A stretch of DNA of 64,000 nucleotides from Phlegmacium glaucopus. Its lineage: Eukaryota; Basidiomycota; Agaricomycetes; Agaricales; Cortinariaceae. Position numbers and translations under genes: made by a program. The stretch spans positions 143,191 through 207,190 of the forward strand of contig MU130477.1 of assembly GCA_015039465.1 (NCBI GenBank), in the 5' to 3' direction. Under the pieces are notes generated by a model. That model was not told where the DNA came from. It did no database searches and was given only the letters and a program-made list of their open reading frames with translations. Positions 9,909-22,839 of the stretch are shown piece after piece (positions within the stretch are counted from its first letter, which is position 1; every line of letters begins with the position of its first letter).

Positions 9909-10645
9909 CAGATTCATTTTTGTAGACTTTTTTTTGAACTTTTTGTCATATTTTCGTAGTTAAGAACAAAGCATAGCCTAAATAAGTTATGATCAATATC
10001 AATATCAATGCCGGCGTTCAATGGAGCTATAGTAAAATATTCGCAGAGGAAAACCTAGGAAAACTGAAGAAAGAAATTTGAATTCCCGGACGTCCAGCTG
10101 CTCAGGAACTGACTCAAAACCCTTGTCTGAAACCAAAGCCTTATGATGGGACAAAGGCCCAGAGCATGAAGAAGAAGGATGCACCTAAAACCTCAGTGTA
10201 ATCTCAGGAGTCAAGCTGAAGAGAGAACTTGAAACTTTCTTACCACCCCAGCCTTTTGTTGATAAGCACCCAGATGTCTCTCAGGGAGATGTTGTCAACC
10301 ATGTAAAGAGTCTTAAGGATAGAGCCCTAAATTTCTACTCAAACAGCTCTGGAAGTTTATGACCCAGGCGACGACGCTCTTATTATGACAATCTTATCTG
10401 TCACGCTCCTATGTAGGTCACACAATTGTGACAAATCCATAATGCCTAGCCGAAATGCCGCCACACCGTTATGCAGCCGACAACTGATTAGATCGCTGAC
10501 CGCTACTTCGAAGTAAGCATATCTGTACCTGATAATTGCATTCAAGTCATGAAAGTTGCAGGTCTGTTCTCTGTCAAGCTAATGGCTTATTGCTCTTATG
10601 CCACATCGTTAATCAACTGTGATAATCAACTGTGTTAGGTTGGTA
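9909..10645. other. No gene seen
   Basis: This stretch lies between the copia element and the first coiled-coil copy. It has only short frames without family features. It does not match the upstream part of the third coiled-coil copy, so the 5' end of copy I is missing or diverged. Confidence 0.5.
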
Positions 10646-11933
10646 GAACCTCCGAAAGACAAGTACCAGATCCTGAAGGAGGACTTCCGTCAATTGCAAT
10701 TCGATTTGAAAAGAACCAATATGGACCTCGAGGGTTACAAACGGGAACTGCGCAACGCCACTCATACGCCAACGAGCTTCACCAAGAAAAACAGAGATTG
10801 AGAGATGATGTAAACCGTTTACAAAACGAGTTGAACAACGTTCATCAGCAACTCGACGACGCCAAACATCTTTCTGAAGTTTGCCGGAGGGAGCTTTTTT
10901 GTGCTGAGGCCTCCTTACCTAAAGCTGATACCTTATCGATCTCAGAAGTGGCCGAGAAAGTGGCCGCTCTTAATGAAGAAATCTTCCAGGCTGCAGCTAC
11001 GCTCGGAGAAGCTCTTATTCATCAACGTCATGAATTACCGCTGGAGGATTTGAATGCTGCCGCCGCAGAGTCTCAACAAATGGTTGGCAATACGATAACG
11101 AGTATTCTCGTCACCCAAGTCCAGAAACCAGAACCTGAACTGAATCCATTACTCGTCCAAGTCGTCCTTCAAGTCTTCATGGTCAAGTTCTGCGTCTCTA
11201 AAATTCAATCTTGGTATCCTAGCGATGTTAACATTGAAGAATTCTTGGACGCGATATATTCAGACATTCGTTCATCCGGTAAAGCTGTCCCCCTCATCTG
11301 ATTCAAACCTGGCTTTTACCTGAACGCCCATAATGCTTTTTTTTATTTTCAGAGGAACAAGCCGTCTCAGGGCGATGGCGTGCTCTTACTCGTGCCCATA
11401 CTAGACCCACCCCAGATACATGGACAAATGAGTTATCCGAGAAACTTACGTCTGTTTTGAAGATTGCATCATGGATGCCTGGTTCTCCCCACGATCAAGA
11501 ATCATTTAGACACCGTCTTCCTCCCATTTTCAAAGCCGTCAATGAACTACGTATCGCCATTGGTGAAAAATTCACATCTGCCGATCTCGACGTTTGCACA
11601 CACGATTGCGGGACGGGTTATGTGCCTTCTTACATGGAAGACGGGTATGGAGATAGTAGACAACAACAATCTAACGATAAACGACTACCTGAAATCGTAG
11701 CTGGTACTACCGGTATTGGCCTGACGAAACTTATGGTGGAACGTGGTGCGAATGATTCCCTCCGGCTCCAGAGTGTGATCCCTGCCAAGATTGTGTTAGA
11801 GTCGACTTTGAAGGAGGCTTTGGAACCTGTACGGATTTCGGGTAGGAGGCTTAGGAGGACGAAGAAGCCGGTTGAGAATACGGATGGTGCTGCTGATCAG
11901 GAGGGTCGCAAGTCGGAACCTGGCCTTGCATAG
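10646..11933 (+). pseudogene. Coiled-coil gene family, copy I (frameshifted)
   Basis: This is homologous to copies II and III at 12.6-15.7 kb. It begins with PPKDKYQILKEDF and ends EALEPVRISGRR plus a Lys/Arg-rich tail. Relative to copy II it has lost about 20 bases near 10752 and a single base near 10768. This puts the N-terminal coiled-coil part (up to 10801) and the rest (10798 on) in different frames. The family intron is intact, from 11279 (GTAAAG) to 11352 (TTTTCAG). It shares the conserved block LGEALIHQRHELP and the C-terminal block SASWMPGSP-like region IASWMPGSP. I do not know the function of the family; the N-terminal half is predicted coiled coil from its heptad-like Leu/Glu/Gln content. 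Confidence 0.75.
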
Positions 11934-12634
11934 GTGTATTTATTATGATTGACGATTGATAGGGTTGGTTGTTCAACAGAATGTACAAGTGTATAAATTA
12001 TTTTTTTTCCGTGTCCCAAGCCAAAAACGTCAAGTTGCAGATGTGTTTACCTCTTTTCTTTCTCCATCGCCATCAAAATCCCCCGACTCATCACTTTCCT
12101 ATCACACTGATAGAGTGGAAGAAGTCAGCTGTACTGCGGAAATCTGTTGTTATTGAGACCAAAATCCTGGAAATCTCCATCATCTAAGTCAAAGCTGCCC
12201 AAATTGTCGTAGTCGAGGGGGCCGGCTACAGATTTGACAGGTGAAGGAAAAGCCTCTCGGAGCAGAGCGAGGCATCATTTTCAGGGCATCTGATGGATGA
12301 GCATAACGAGCGTTGTCGAGCTGACTTAACCAAGTCCTGACAACGGTATCGACCCCCCCGTCATGTCACTTGTGCTTCCAAGGCTGAAGTAAAGCTGATA
12401 AGAGAAAAGCGAAAATCAGGAAGATTATAACGGTGTTAAAAATAAACTCACCAGTAGTACAATACCAGCAATAATAAAAGGAGTGAGAAGGATGTGAAAA
12501 AGGGTGTGATGAGGTGTGATGTCACACTCACAGAGTGGACATGGGAAAAAGGGTTTATATCAAGGTCCCACGGAAGTCCCAGAAGTATCACAAAAATCAA
12601 GTCTCATGAGACTTTCCAATATACGTTCTTTCAG
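11934..12634. other. No coding gene seen; upstream of coiled-coil copy II
   Basis: This holds the 3' flank of copy I and the 5' side of copy II. A plausible 3' splice site, TTCTTTCAG, ends at 12634, so copy II may have an upstream exon here that I cannot define. Confidence 0.4.
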
Positions 12635-15600
12635 AGTCTCAACCTGTTCAAGGCGGCAATTACGGTCAAGGGGTCATAGAAACTATTATGTCTTTCATTC
12701 CAACGGTAGCAACCCTACAACCTCCGAAAGACAAGTACCAGATCCTGAAGGAGGACTTCTGTCAATTGCAACACGATTTGAAAAAAATCAATATGCACCT
12801 CGAGGGTTACAAACAGGAACTGCGAAGGACTCGTATGGAACTACGCAATGCCGCTCATTACGCCAACGAACTTCACCACGAAAAACAGGGATGGAAAGAT
12901 CAAATAAACGGTTTACAGAACGAGTCGAACAACGTTCATCTGCAAATCGACGACGCCGAGCGTCTTTCTGAAGTTCTCGAGGGGGACCTTTCTTATGCTC
13001 TGAATTTTTTAACTAGAGCTGATACCTTATCGATCTCCGAAGTGGGCGAGAGGGTGACTGCTCTTAATGAAGAAATCTTCCAGGCCGCAGCTACGCTCGG
13101 AGAAGCTCTTATTCATCAACGTCATGAATTACCGCTGGAGGATTGGAATGCTGCCGCCGCAGAGTCTCAACAAATGGTTGGCAGTACGATATCGAATATT
13201 CTCATCACCCAAGCCCAGAAACCAGAACCTGAAGTGAATCCATTACTCGTCCAAGTCGTCCTTCAAATCTTCATGGTCAAGTTCTGCGTCTCCAAAATTC
13301 AATCTTGGTATCCTAGCGATGTTAACATTGAAGAATTCTTGGACGCGATATATTCAGAAATTCGTTCATCCGGTAAAGCTGTCCCTCTCATCTGATTCAA
13401 ACCAGCTTTTTTACATAATTATTTTTATTTTTATTTTCAGAGGAACAAGCCGTTTCCGGGCGATGGCGCGCTCTTACTCGTGCCCATATTACACCCACCA
13501 CAGACACATGGACAAACGAGTTATTCGAGAAACTTATTTCTGTTTTGAAGATTGCATCATGGATGCCTGGTTCTCCCGACGATCAAGAATCATTTACACA
13601 CCATCTTCCTCCCATTTTCAAAGCCGTGAGTGAATTACGTATCGCCATTGGTGAAAATTTCACATCTGCCGATCTCGACGCTTGCACACACGATTGCGGG
13701 ACGGTTTATGTGCCACTTTACATGGAAGCTGCGTATGGAGATAGTAGACAACAACAATCTGACGATAAACGACCACCCAAAATCGTTGCTGGTACTACTG
13801 GTATTGGCCTGAAGAAACTTATGGCGGAACGTGGTGCGAATGATACCCTCCAGTTTCAGAATGTGATCTCTGCCAAGATCGTGTTAGAGTCGACTTTGAA
13901 GGAGGCTGTGGAACCTGTACAGACTTCGGGTAAGCCCGATCTCCCGGATGCCCCTCCCGTCATCATCAACACAGCTACTACTACCACTAAACAAAGATCT
14001 CCACAATCCCCTATTGATCGGTCTGATGAACGATCTGGCGTCAACACCCACATGGAAACAACATCGGATACAGATTCATCAACCTCCTTGGCAGAGATCT
14101 ATGATGATCTTGGTGCTCCCAGTGATAACCTCAAGGAAGGAGGAGAGCGGTCCAGTTATCCTAAAGGGCCGCCGACGACATCAACCGCTGGTGGTAAACT
14201 GATTCGTGTTGGACTCACTCAGGCTTCGGCTCAGGCTCAGGCTCACCCTGCAATATATGCACAAGCTATAGGAGGGAGACCCCCAAATGTGCAGGTCGTT
14301 CCAGGTCACCTTCCAGAGGAAGAACAACAGGAAATGGTAGAGCACAGACAACCTAATCAAGGTGGCAATTACGGTCAAAGAGTCATGGAAACTATTAAGT
14401 CTTTCATGCCAACGGCAGTAGCAAGCCCACAACCTCCGAAAGACAAGTACCAGATCCTGAAGGAGGACTTCCGTCAATTGAAATATGATTTGAAACGAAC
14501 CAATATACAGCTCGAGGGTTGTAAACAGGACCTGCGAAGGACTCGTATGGAACTACGCAATGCCAGTCATTACGCCAACGAACTTCACCGCAAAAAACAG
14601 AGATGGAAAGATCATATGAACGGTTTACAGAACGAGTTGAACAACATTCATCAGCAACTCGACGACGCCAAAAATCTTTGTAAAGTTCGCGGCAAAGAGC
14701 TTCATGGTGCTCAGGTCTTTTTGACTAAAGCTGATGCCTTATCGATCTCCGAAGTGGGCGAGAAAGTGACTGCTCTTAATGAAGAAATATTCCAGGCTGC
14801 AGCTACGCTCGGAGAAGCTCTTATTCATCAACGTCATGAATTACCGCCGGAGGATCTGGATGCTGCCGCCGCAGAGTCTCAACATATAGTTGGCAATACG
14901 ATATCGAACATTCTCATCAGCCAAGCCCAAAGACCAGAACCTGTAATGAATCCATTACTAGTCCAAGTCGTCCTTCAAATCTTCATGGTCAACTTCTGCG
15001 TCTCCAAAATTCAATCTTGGTATCCTAGCGATGTTAACATTGAAGCATTCTTGGACGCGATATATTCAGAAATTCGTTCATCCGGTAAAGCTGTCCCTCT
15101 CATCTGATTCAAACCAACTTTTTTATAATGTTTTTATTTTTACTTTCAGAGGAACAAGCCGTTTCAGGGCGATGGCGTGCTCTTACTCGTGCCCATACTA
15201 GACCGACCACAGACACATGGACAACCGAGTTATCCGAGAAACTTATGTCTATTTTGAGGATAGCATCATGGATGCCTGGTTCTCCCGACGATCAAGAATC
15301 ATTTACACACCGTCTCCCTCCCATTTTCAAAGCCGTCAATGAACTACGTATCGCCATAGGTGAAAAATTCACATCTGCCGATCTCGACGTTTGCACATTC
15401 CATTGCGGGACACGTTATGCGCCTTCTTACATGGAAGATGCGTATGGAGATAGTAGACAACAACAATCTGACGATAAACGACCACCTGAAATCGTAGCTG
15501 GTACTACCAGTATTGGCCTGAAGAAACTTATGGCGGAACGTGGTGCGAATGATGCCCTCCAGTTTCAGAATGTGATCTCTGCCAAGATCGTGTTAGAGTC

Positions 15601-15670
15601 GACTTTGAAGGAGGCTTTGGAACCTGTACCGACTAGGAGGCTTAGGAAGACGAAGAGATGGATTAAATAG
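12635..15670 (+). CDS. Fused two-unit coiled-coil protein (copies II and III)
   Basis: The exons are 12635-13372, 13441-15084 and 15150-15670, about 967 codons. The two introns (GTAAAG to TTTTCAG, 68 and 65 bp) sit at the same place in each unit. Each unit has an N-terminal coiled-coil half (PPKDKYQILKEDF, then QELRRTRMELRNA or close) and a conserved middle (FQAAATLGEALIHQRHE, KIQSWYPSDVNIE). Each then has a C-terminal half that spans the intron (EEQAVSGRWRALTR, FKAV.ELRIAIGE, VSAKIVLESTLKEA-like). The units are joined by a Ser/Thr/Pro-rich linker at about 13930-14390. The frame is open across both units. This is either a true two-domain gene made by unequal crossing over, or two genes whose boundary I cannot see; a GTAAGC donor at 13930 would allow the second reading. 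Function unknown; family hypothetical in other Agaricomycetes as far as I recall. Confidence 0.65.
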
Positions 15671-16288
15671 TGCTGCTGATTAGGAGGGGTCGCAAGTCGA
15701 AACCTAGCCTTACATAGGTGTTTTATTATGATTGACGATTGATAGGGTTGGTTGGTTGAAACGAATGTACAAGTGTATCATAATAATAATTATTTTCCGT
15801 GTCCCAAGTCAAGGAGACCAAGTTGCAGATGTCTTTACTGAAAAATAGACCTGTGACAGTTCCTGTGCAAGACTCCTCGATACAAGAGGTTGCAAGGTCG
15901 TCTCAACCTCATATAAAGGGCTAGTCATGAGTCTAACTGAAAAAGGTATACAGCTGTGTTCAAAACCCTCCTTATGCATTGATGATGCATACAGGCAAAA
16001 AGACTGCGAATCGACGAGGTATACTAGTCCTGATGTTTGAACCTCCACCCCCTGCCTTTATTATCAAGTACCTAACGAAGGAAACTTGGGATTTAAAGAA
16101 AAAAAAACCAAAAATCTCCTCAATACATAATATATATCTGAAAAATAGTTAAGATTCCTGTCCCGGATTCTCTCTCCTAGAATCACACACACCCTCCAAA
16201 AAACTGCTCGGACAAAAGAACCCTCCAGGCCCACCCACCACCACACCCGCCTCAAAGGGAAAAAAAAAGAAAGAAAAAAAGTGATACA
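15671..16288. other. Intergenic; source of the reversed block
   Basis: This is the region between the coiled-coil gene and the F-box stop codon. No gene is visible. Its part from 15830 is what appears reversed at 1-912. Confidence 0.6.
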
Positions 16289-18728
16289 TCATTCATAACA
16301 CAAAATGAAGATCCTTCCTCCTTTATCCGAAAGTATGATCGCTCCTTGAGACTGGTCGATATTAATCGTCTCAACAGTGCCAAGATCAAGCTCCAAAGGT
16401 ATTTCAAGCGTCCGCACCTCACCCTCATAGCTATATCTTCTACTACTCCCAGTCCTACTAAACGGTTGTTTGTCCATCTCCGCCTCGTAGTCTTCACTGA
16501 AAGGCGGGAAAGTTACGAACCGCAATCGTTTTGGTGGTTCAGCTTCGACCTCTGGTTCTATTCTGATTTCCTCTCCTCCACTTGATTGCTCCAGCTCCAG
16601 CTCCAGCTCCAGCTCCTGATCCTGATCCTGATCCTGATCCAGACTCGGATCTGGTTGCCGCTGCTGTTGTTCGTCGTTGCCCAACGTAACAGCATCGTTA
16701 TATTCTATCCAAACGGCATGTCCGAAATCAACAGCAACCAAAGGTCGAGGACGTTCTGACACATCGTCATCGTCATCCATTCCAGGAGCATCGAAAACAC
16801 GCACAACCTCAAATGGTTTACTAACATACCATAAATGCATAAGAGCATCGTCTTGCGTGTCTTCCGAATGATTCAAGAGTCCATTGGGAGGATGATGGCC
16901 ACCACCATTAACTTTTTTCATAGGCGACTTCATTTTCCCGTTGGAGGATGAAGATGATGATGAAGAGTCGGTGGATGCTTCCCAGCTGGGATTATTCCAT
17001 TCCGCATGATCGAGTGGAACGCGGAAGTAGTGTTGAGCGAGGACGAAACGGTTGCGATGAGTGTCCGTATCGTGTGCGGCGAGGAGGACGACGGTGCAGC
17101 TAACTCGAGGAATGTTGGGTAGGGTAGGCCACCATTGCCTGACAAAGTGAGCACTTTCGGGGTACCATGGAGGAAATGGATGTGGATTGATGTTAGGCAA
17201 GGGGATTGTTGGCGGTGGTGGAGGTGCTACCATAACAACGGATGACGAGATGGAGGAGGGAGAGGGAGAGAAGCTGGCTGAGGATGCCGTCGAGGTTGCG
17301 GAAGGCGATGCCGATGATAAAGTCGTATGAGCTTGATTTGAGGGTCCAGCTCCGTTAAGTATTGGAATACTTGGATTAATGACATCATCATCGTTGTCAT
17401 CATGAGGAGATTGTACATCAAGGTCCGGCTCTGATTCTGTGTCTGTGTCTTGAAGAAGAAAAGTCGGAAATCTGAACTTCTTGGTCAACGTACGAAACGG
17501 CGTCAGACGCCGCGACATCACAGGTGTCGACGATTCAGATGTTAGCGTAGTCGTGTATTGTCGGAGAAGGGAAAGGGGGTAGAAATGTTGAAAGGCTGCA
17601 TCGCTCTCTTCGCAGTGGATCACGATGTGTTGTTGAAATAGAATACAGGACCAGTTAGAAGACATGACCTAAGGTGGGGAGGTCATTTTCGGATGGAAAT
17701 GTAGAGGTAGGCAGGACGTACACATTCGATGCCAGTATCGATGAAAACATATTCCTTCTTGTCCCAGTCGGGTAAAGCATAGAGCCCGATAGTGTTGGAT
17801 GTTGACACCCAGATAAAGGCCGAGAGAAGTCTTTCTGATGGATCGAGAAGGAAGACATTCATCACAACGCCTGTGGTTCGAAACTCGGTAACATGGGAAA
17901 AAATGGGCGGATAGGAGGAGCTTTCGCCAGATGGACCGTCAGAAAAGGTCAGTCGCATGAGAACGAATTCCATTATTCTATCGTCATCATATCTAACCCC
18001 GGTAAGAACACATAGTCAATATAAGAAAAAGAAGGGTCACTCACGATCCTGCCAGAACTTTCGCCATCGTGAAAAACACCGTCCTCTCCTCGAACTCGAC
18101 TCTACACTTCCAAAGTTCCCATCTAGCACCGGGGTTCCACTCTGCTAGACAAGTATCCGACTGAACATCCCAGCAGACGACCTTGCCGCTTTTGGTAGCG
18201 CATAGGGTATAGCTAGAGGTAATGGGAGAAAGCCAATCTACCTCCTCGCCGGGGGGTGCGCTGACGATTTTGTACCATTTGCTGCCTTGTTCTTTCACTC
18301 TCTCCGCTAGCTTTCCCTTGGGCGATACGTCCATATAATTGGAGTGGGAGTTGATTCCATTAACATAGGGTTCAGGAGCTATAGGACGAGGAGAACGCCG
18401 CCGCCAAGCAAGTTCGTAATGAGTCGCTTTATTGACTGCTCGTATGAGTTGTTCGATATTAAGGTCTGAAAGGCGTTGGAAACCTTTCAAAGGGAGGGCG
18501 CGGCATTTTCGTAATAGATCGTTGGCTAGTTTGCGGTATACTGGACGAGTTGTTGAGGCGTCGAATAGAGACCTAGATGTCTAGGAGAGAAGGCTCAGAT
18601 GGTTTGGGGTGTAATAAAGGAAAAAGACTTACTAGGTGCAAAGCATGGATATCATGCAAGTCAAGGTAAAAGGCAATGTTTAGGAGCAAGTCGTAAGGTA
18701 ATGTGCCGAGTCCGACGTCGGCGACCAT
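16289..18728 (-). CDS. F-box protein with beta-propeller-like part
   Basis: There are four exons on the minus strand: 18728-18633, 18580-18045, 17992-17722 and 17668-16289. The three introns are 52-53 bp, all GT-AG and all phase-consistent, giving 760 residues. The F-box (LGTLPYDLLLNIAFYL and on, residues about 7-40) would bind Skp1 in an SCF ubiquitin ligase. Exon 2 contains a WD-like blade (GKVVCWDVQSDTCLAEW), suggesting a substrate-binding propeller. The long last exon is low complexity in places: a Ser run, a Pro run, and alternating DQ and EL repeats coded at 16590-16640. I chose the ATG at 18728 because it directly precedes the F-box. A broken partial copy lies at 1-1441. The family is common in Agaricomycetes; the substrate is unknown. 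Confidence 0.8.
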
Positions 18729-20098
18729 CTCCTCTGATTGAGTAGTTTGGTGAGTGTTTAAACAAGGACTCAATGCCAACATCAAAAGCGTTTTCAGATA
18801 TCCCCTATCACAAAAAACACTCGCGAACTGTTGTAAGAGAGCAAATGAATCCAGAGTCGTCTTTTGAGGATGGTGGGTAGGCTGCCGTGATGGAAGTAGA
18901 ATGTAAAGGAGGATTCTCGTTAACAACCACCTCCAATCGTTTCGTTATGCTGTGGTTTAGCACTGAACCGCCTTGCCTTGCTCCCGTGACGAAATTCCGA
19001 CGTCGATAGTGCGAAGAGAACAAGGCCAGTGAGACTCTTCCGTGTTAGTTCCGAAACAAGACCCTGTTAGCAATTGTTTCTGTCCGTTGTCCTCCGTATC
19101 CAAGTTGAGGAGCGAAGGAGTTGCACGATGGGGTCAGACTGTCAAACTCGGTAGTTGTGGACCCACTGCGAATCGCCGTCGTTGGTTGCTCTGGGTGGAA
19201 TACTGATTTGCTTATTTGAAAACCAAGTCCCCGTAAGGAATCCGCGATTAAATAATGGTTTGACGATGATGAGTGATGATAAGGACGGTGCTGGGGGGAG
19301 GACAAGGGCTGTTGTGTGGTTGTTTGCCTACACTTGTTTTGATGTCGGCTACTTGATCTTTACCAACACAGTCAAAATTATATTTATTCTAAAGGTAAAT
19401 GATACTATGAGAAAAGGATATTCATGGCGACCCGAGAATGCTGACGGGTCGCGACATCCCCAGAAGACTAGAAGAAAAGGAGACAAGAAGGAGAAGATGC
19501 TTTTCTTCCGTTATAAATGCCAGCAGTGGTGACCTAACAAATGTCGAAGTCACCCACGATTTACTAAAACTTGTCTAATAGATGCAAGTTGTTGTTCACC
19601 AGCAATTAACTTGGCGTTCACAACGTTCGTTGGTGTTGTCCAGATCATGGGCTAACATGGAAAATTGAACAACACCTGTGAGCTGCTTGGACAAAGGGTC
19701 GTTTGTCGGAACGAGCCCGCAGTTACTGTCAAACTTTTTGTTCTTTCAAATTCTCGGAGAGCCTGGTAGACCGCAGGCAACGAAGACTTTGAAACCAATG
19801 ATACTCCGGCAGCTCGCGAACTATACAACATCACTTCATGCCATCCCACCAGGGAATTCGTTCTTTGTGTCATTGGTAATATGGTATTTCCATGGTATCA
19901 TGACAAGATCATAATTCAATGGGAATGAAAGTTCCATGATAGCTTGATTTCGTAGCACGCACAGACAAGACATATTATTCGGGACAAGAATATAGTATCA
20001 AGCATATGTACGTCTCTATCCCTATATACCACCAACAACAAGTCTCGACGAAACACTAGATCGGTCAACGAACTGGCAAAATCGACGATTCGGAGCAA
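18729..20098. other. Intergenic, no supported gene
   Basis: A minus-strand frame at 19045-19305 and others near 19155-19532 and 19652-19873 overlap each other on opposite strands and show no family features. I see no reason to call any of them. Confidence 0.5.
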
Positions 20099-20528
20099 CT
20101 ATTGGCCATTAGGGTTGCATTGCGAATACCCTAAAAGGACGCGTTAAAAAAACATAAATGCGGGCGCACAGAAAAACCATAGAAAAAACTCACAATCAGA
20201 AAACCAGCGACAATATGCTCCTTCAGGACACTCCTTTGTTCCACCATACCCCCAACCATCACCTAATATCGAAAAAAAAGTATCTAGTTAACAATTTAGA
20301 TGGCTGAGAATAAAAAAAAAACGTACATTGTCCCCAGAGGACTTGTGGACGGTGTGGGTCACAGTGGTGATGGTCCCTATCATTATCATCGCCCTTTCCA
20401 TTACCATCGCTCTTTCCATTACCATCGCCCTTTCTATTATCATCGCCCTTCCCATCGTCAGCCGCTATCCGAGCAGGAACAAGTGCGATCAACGCAACAA
20501 GAGAAAAAATGGTAGCGAGATATTTCAT
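20099..20528 (-). CDS. Small secreted protein with a CBM1 domain
   Basis: There are three exons on the minus strand: 20528-20327, 20262-20194 and 20130-20099. The introns are 64 and 63 bp, and the product is 100 residues. Residues 1-20 form a signal peptide (MKYLATIFSLVALIALV). A hydrophilic linker of Asp, Gly, Lys and Asn follows, and then a CBM1 from residue 65 (WGQC) to 97 (WYSQCNP). The four cysteines at 68, 79, 85 and 95 have the usual CBM1 spacing of 10, 5 and 9. CBM1 binds crystalline cellulose or chitin with a flat aromatic face; W71, W91 and Y92 are candidates. There is no catalytic domain, which is unusual, since CBM1 normally sits on cell-wall enzymes. The domain is visible only after splicing. 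It may be an effector-like or wall-binding protein, or the remnant of an enzyme gene. Confidence 0.85.
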
Positions 20529-20624
20529 GATAGAAAAAAAGTGGGGATGTGTTATATGTATGGTATTCAAGGGAAGAAAAATGGGATGGAGTGAAGAGAT
20601 AGAATTTATGCATCCTTTTGGTTC

Positions 20625-20632
20625 CTTTTATA
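20625..20632 (-). promoter_or_regulatory. TATA box of the CBM1 gene
   Basis: TATAAAAG on the minus strand lies about 100 bases upstream of the ATG at 20528, a normal distance for a fungal gene. Confidence 0.6.
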
Positions 20633-21170
20633 CTAAACCGAGAAAAGGGGGGATGGAGATTAGTCTCAAATCCATTTTGATTTTTTGGATTCTGGGTTGA
20701 AACCAAAGAAAACGTACGGGCTATCCGAGCCTGGTCAGGTTTGAATTGAACTGATAATGCGAAATCGTTTTTTTTTGAAACTTCAACATCAGCGGTGATT
20801 AGTTTCGAGCACCACCCTCGAAAGACAAGCTAGTAGTAGATCCATCATGATTTCACAAAAAGGACTTTCAGAATGCATCAACAGGAACCAGATTACATCG
20901 AATGAACTTTTCCCTTTGAGAACTAGACTGCCATTACGATCGAGTCTTCAGTAGTAGATCATATTTCCGAGAGCAGTCTGAGGAATCGAAATATCAGTCA
21001 TTTTGTGTGGCTGTACAGCTTAGTCATGCACCATCAACCACAAAACCGTAACTTGCCCGTCGTTTAGGCTCGTTTAGGCTTGTGACCATCCTGTATAGAT
21101 ACCATAGTGTCCGGTTTGTTTCGCGATTTGCCAAGTCCTGATGGTTTCTTGGATACACATGTTCAGAGCA
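20633..21170. other. Intergenic between two divergent secreted-protein genes
   Basis: No gene is seen. The CBM1 gene reads left and the gene at 21300 reads right, so this stretch holds both promoters. Confidence 0.5.
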
Positions 21171-21180
21171 TATATAAAAG
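21171..21180 (+). promoter_or_regulatory. TATA box of the secreted-protein gene
   Basis: TATATAAAAG lies 120 bases before the ATG at 21300. Confidence 0.65.
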
Positions 21181-21299
21181 GGACATCGAACGCCTGATAG
21201 AATTTTTTCAAGCTGGTCTTCAACCTCAACGTTCAACCCTTTACTCAGTAACTTCATCCTCATTATTATCAACAGAATTCACTCACAAAAAGTGTCCAG

Positions 21300-21768
21300 A
21301 TGCTTTTTATCCCATCTCTCGTGCTCGTTGTATCTTTCCTTGCACAGGTCACCGTGCTCGCTGTACCTGTCCCACTCAATTATGATGTATTGATCCACGC
21401 CCGTGCTCCCTCATTGAATGACGAAGCTAGCCAAGTGCTCGTCGCTCGTGGGCCGGATAAGAAAGACGGTACGTCGCTTGGTCTCAGTGTGTATCTGTTT
21501 GCTAACGTCCTATCCAGCTCCAGCTTCGCATCCGGCCCCAGCTTCGCATCCAGCTCCAGCTCCAGATTCACATCACGACCTGCCGTGGCAGTTGCCGCCG
21601 CTGCCGTTCCAGGCTGGCGCACATAAGCCAGTAGACCCGCTACAACATGCGGTATTTGCACACGACTTCGCAAAAGGGCCGAACCCGCCCATCAGGGTTG
21701 TTGCCCAGCCAAAGCACGTCGGACAGGATAAGTATGGGCGCCCTGTGTATAAATATGGAAAGACATAA
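21300..21768 (+). CDS. Small secreted Pro/His-rich protein
   Basis: The exons are 21300-21468 and 21518-21768, and the intron is 49 bp (GTACGT to ATCCAG), giving 139 residues. Residues 1-21 are a signal peptide (MLFIPSLVLVVSFLAQVTV). The mature part has a possible dibasic processing site (DKKD, at the splice junction), then two or three PASHPA-type repeats, a Pro/Leu segment and a basic C-terminus ending VYKYGKT. There are no cysteines apart from none in the mature chain that I can see. I do not recognise a family. Part of its 5' leader is repeated near 22861. Confidence 0.65.
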
Positions 21769-22800
21769 GTAACATCATTTTATAAAAAACAAATTGTCAA
21801 CCGTGTAATCCTACAACGTGTGAGACGTATATCTTATGGTTGACGTACAGTTTTACAAATTGATGCATCCTGCACACAGCAGCACACTGTGCCGTATATG
21901 GTATACAGCCGTAAAACTACAGTTAATGGCAGATGCCAGGATGGACAGCTGAAAACCGTATTATACAGGTATGTTTACCAATTGCAAATATTATAGAACT
22001 TGAAGGTGACATTGTACCAGTATTAACTAAGTAAAGTTTTTTGTGGTGGTCTGTCACGGTGAACTGAGGGGAGAGGTAATGTATTTGAAGTGTCATTTTA
22101 AACAAATATTCAAACTCTTGAGGATGAGATGTAGGTGCCCAAAATTTTCCAAAAATAATGTCTGGATTGTTGACCTGGCTATTTTTCAGCCCGATTTTGT
22201 CCGGATCGGTAGGATCAGGCCTTAGAGGGCTCGAAAAAGGTCTGTAGTACTGCTCTTGCCCGTCTCGAAAAAGTACCATTCTGGCATAGAATGAGCATAT
22301 CCTATCATCTACATGTATATAAACAAACTATTTTCTTAATCATCCCCCTTCAAGATTTCCCTCCCGCTTTCGAAACAATTTGATAGCAGTCTTGAACCCT
22401 TCTGGAAATGTAACAGGTCTTGCTGTGAAAGTTCAATAGACAGTCCTTGATCCTGGGGCTCAGAGATCTTGGAATCAAGTAGACAAAGGAAGTTTTGAAG
22501 GTGCCAGTAGGTATTGCTTTGTTTGAAAGGTTGAAGTCGCCTCGCACTGGCAAACAGGGCGAATAACATACAGAAAAGAAAGAGAAGTCAAAGAGGGAAT
22601 TGAACCAGCAGCTTATCAAATATTGTCAGTCATTTGTACGATCGACATAAAATTTGTCCGGATAGTCAACTAACCTATCCCAATATCCTCAAACTTGTCC
22701 GGATTCCGGCACTAGCTGCCTAAAAAAATTCAGCAAATCTTGTCCAGATTGACCCCAGCTATCGGTCAAAAAACCTCAAACCCTGTCCGAATTCTGACCC
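21769..22800. other. Intergenic, no supported gene
   Basis: Minus-strand frames at 21923-22279 and 22336-22619 lack recognisable features. The stretch at 22630-22800 repeats a TTGTCCGG-AT motif several times at uneven spacing. Confidence 0.45.
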
Positions 22801-22839
22801 TGCCTCTTGGCCTATTTCCCGGAGTCCTTTGATAAGATT

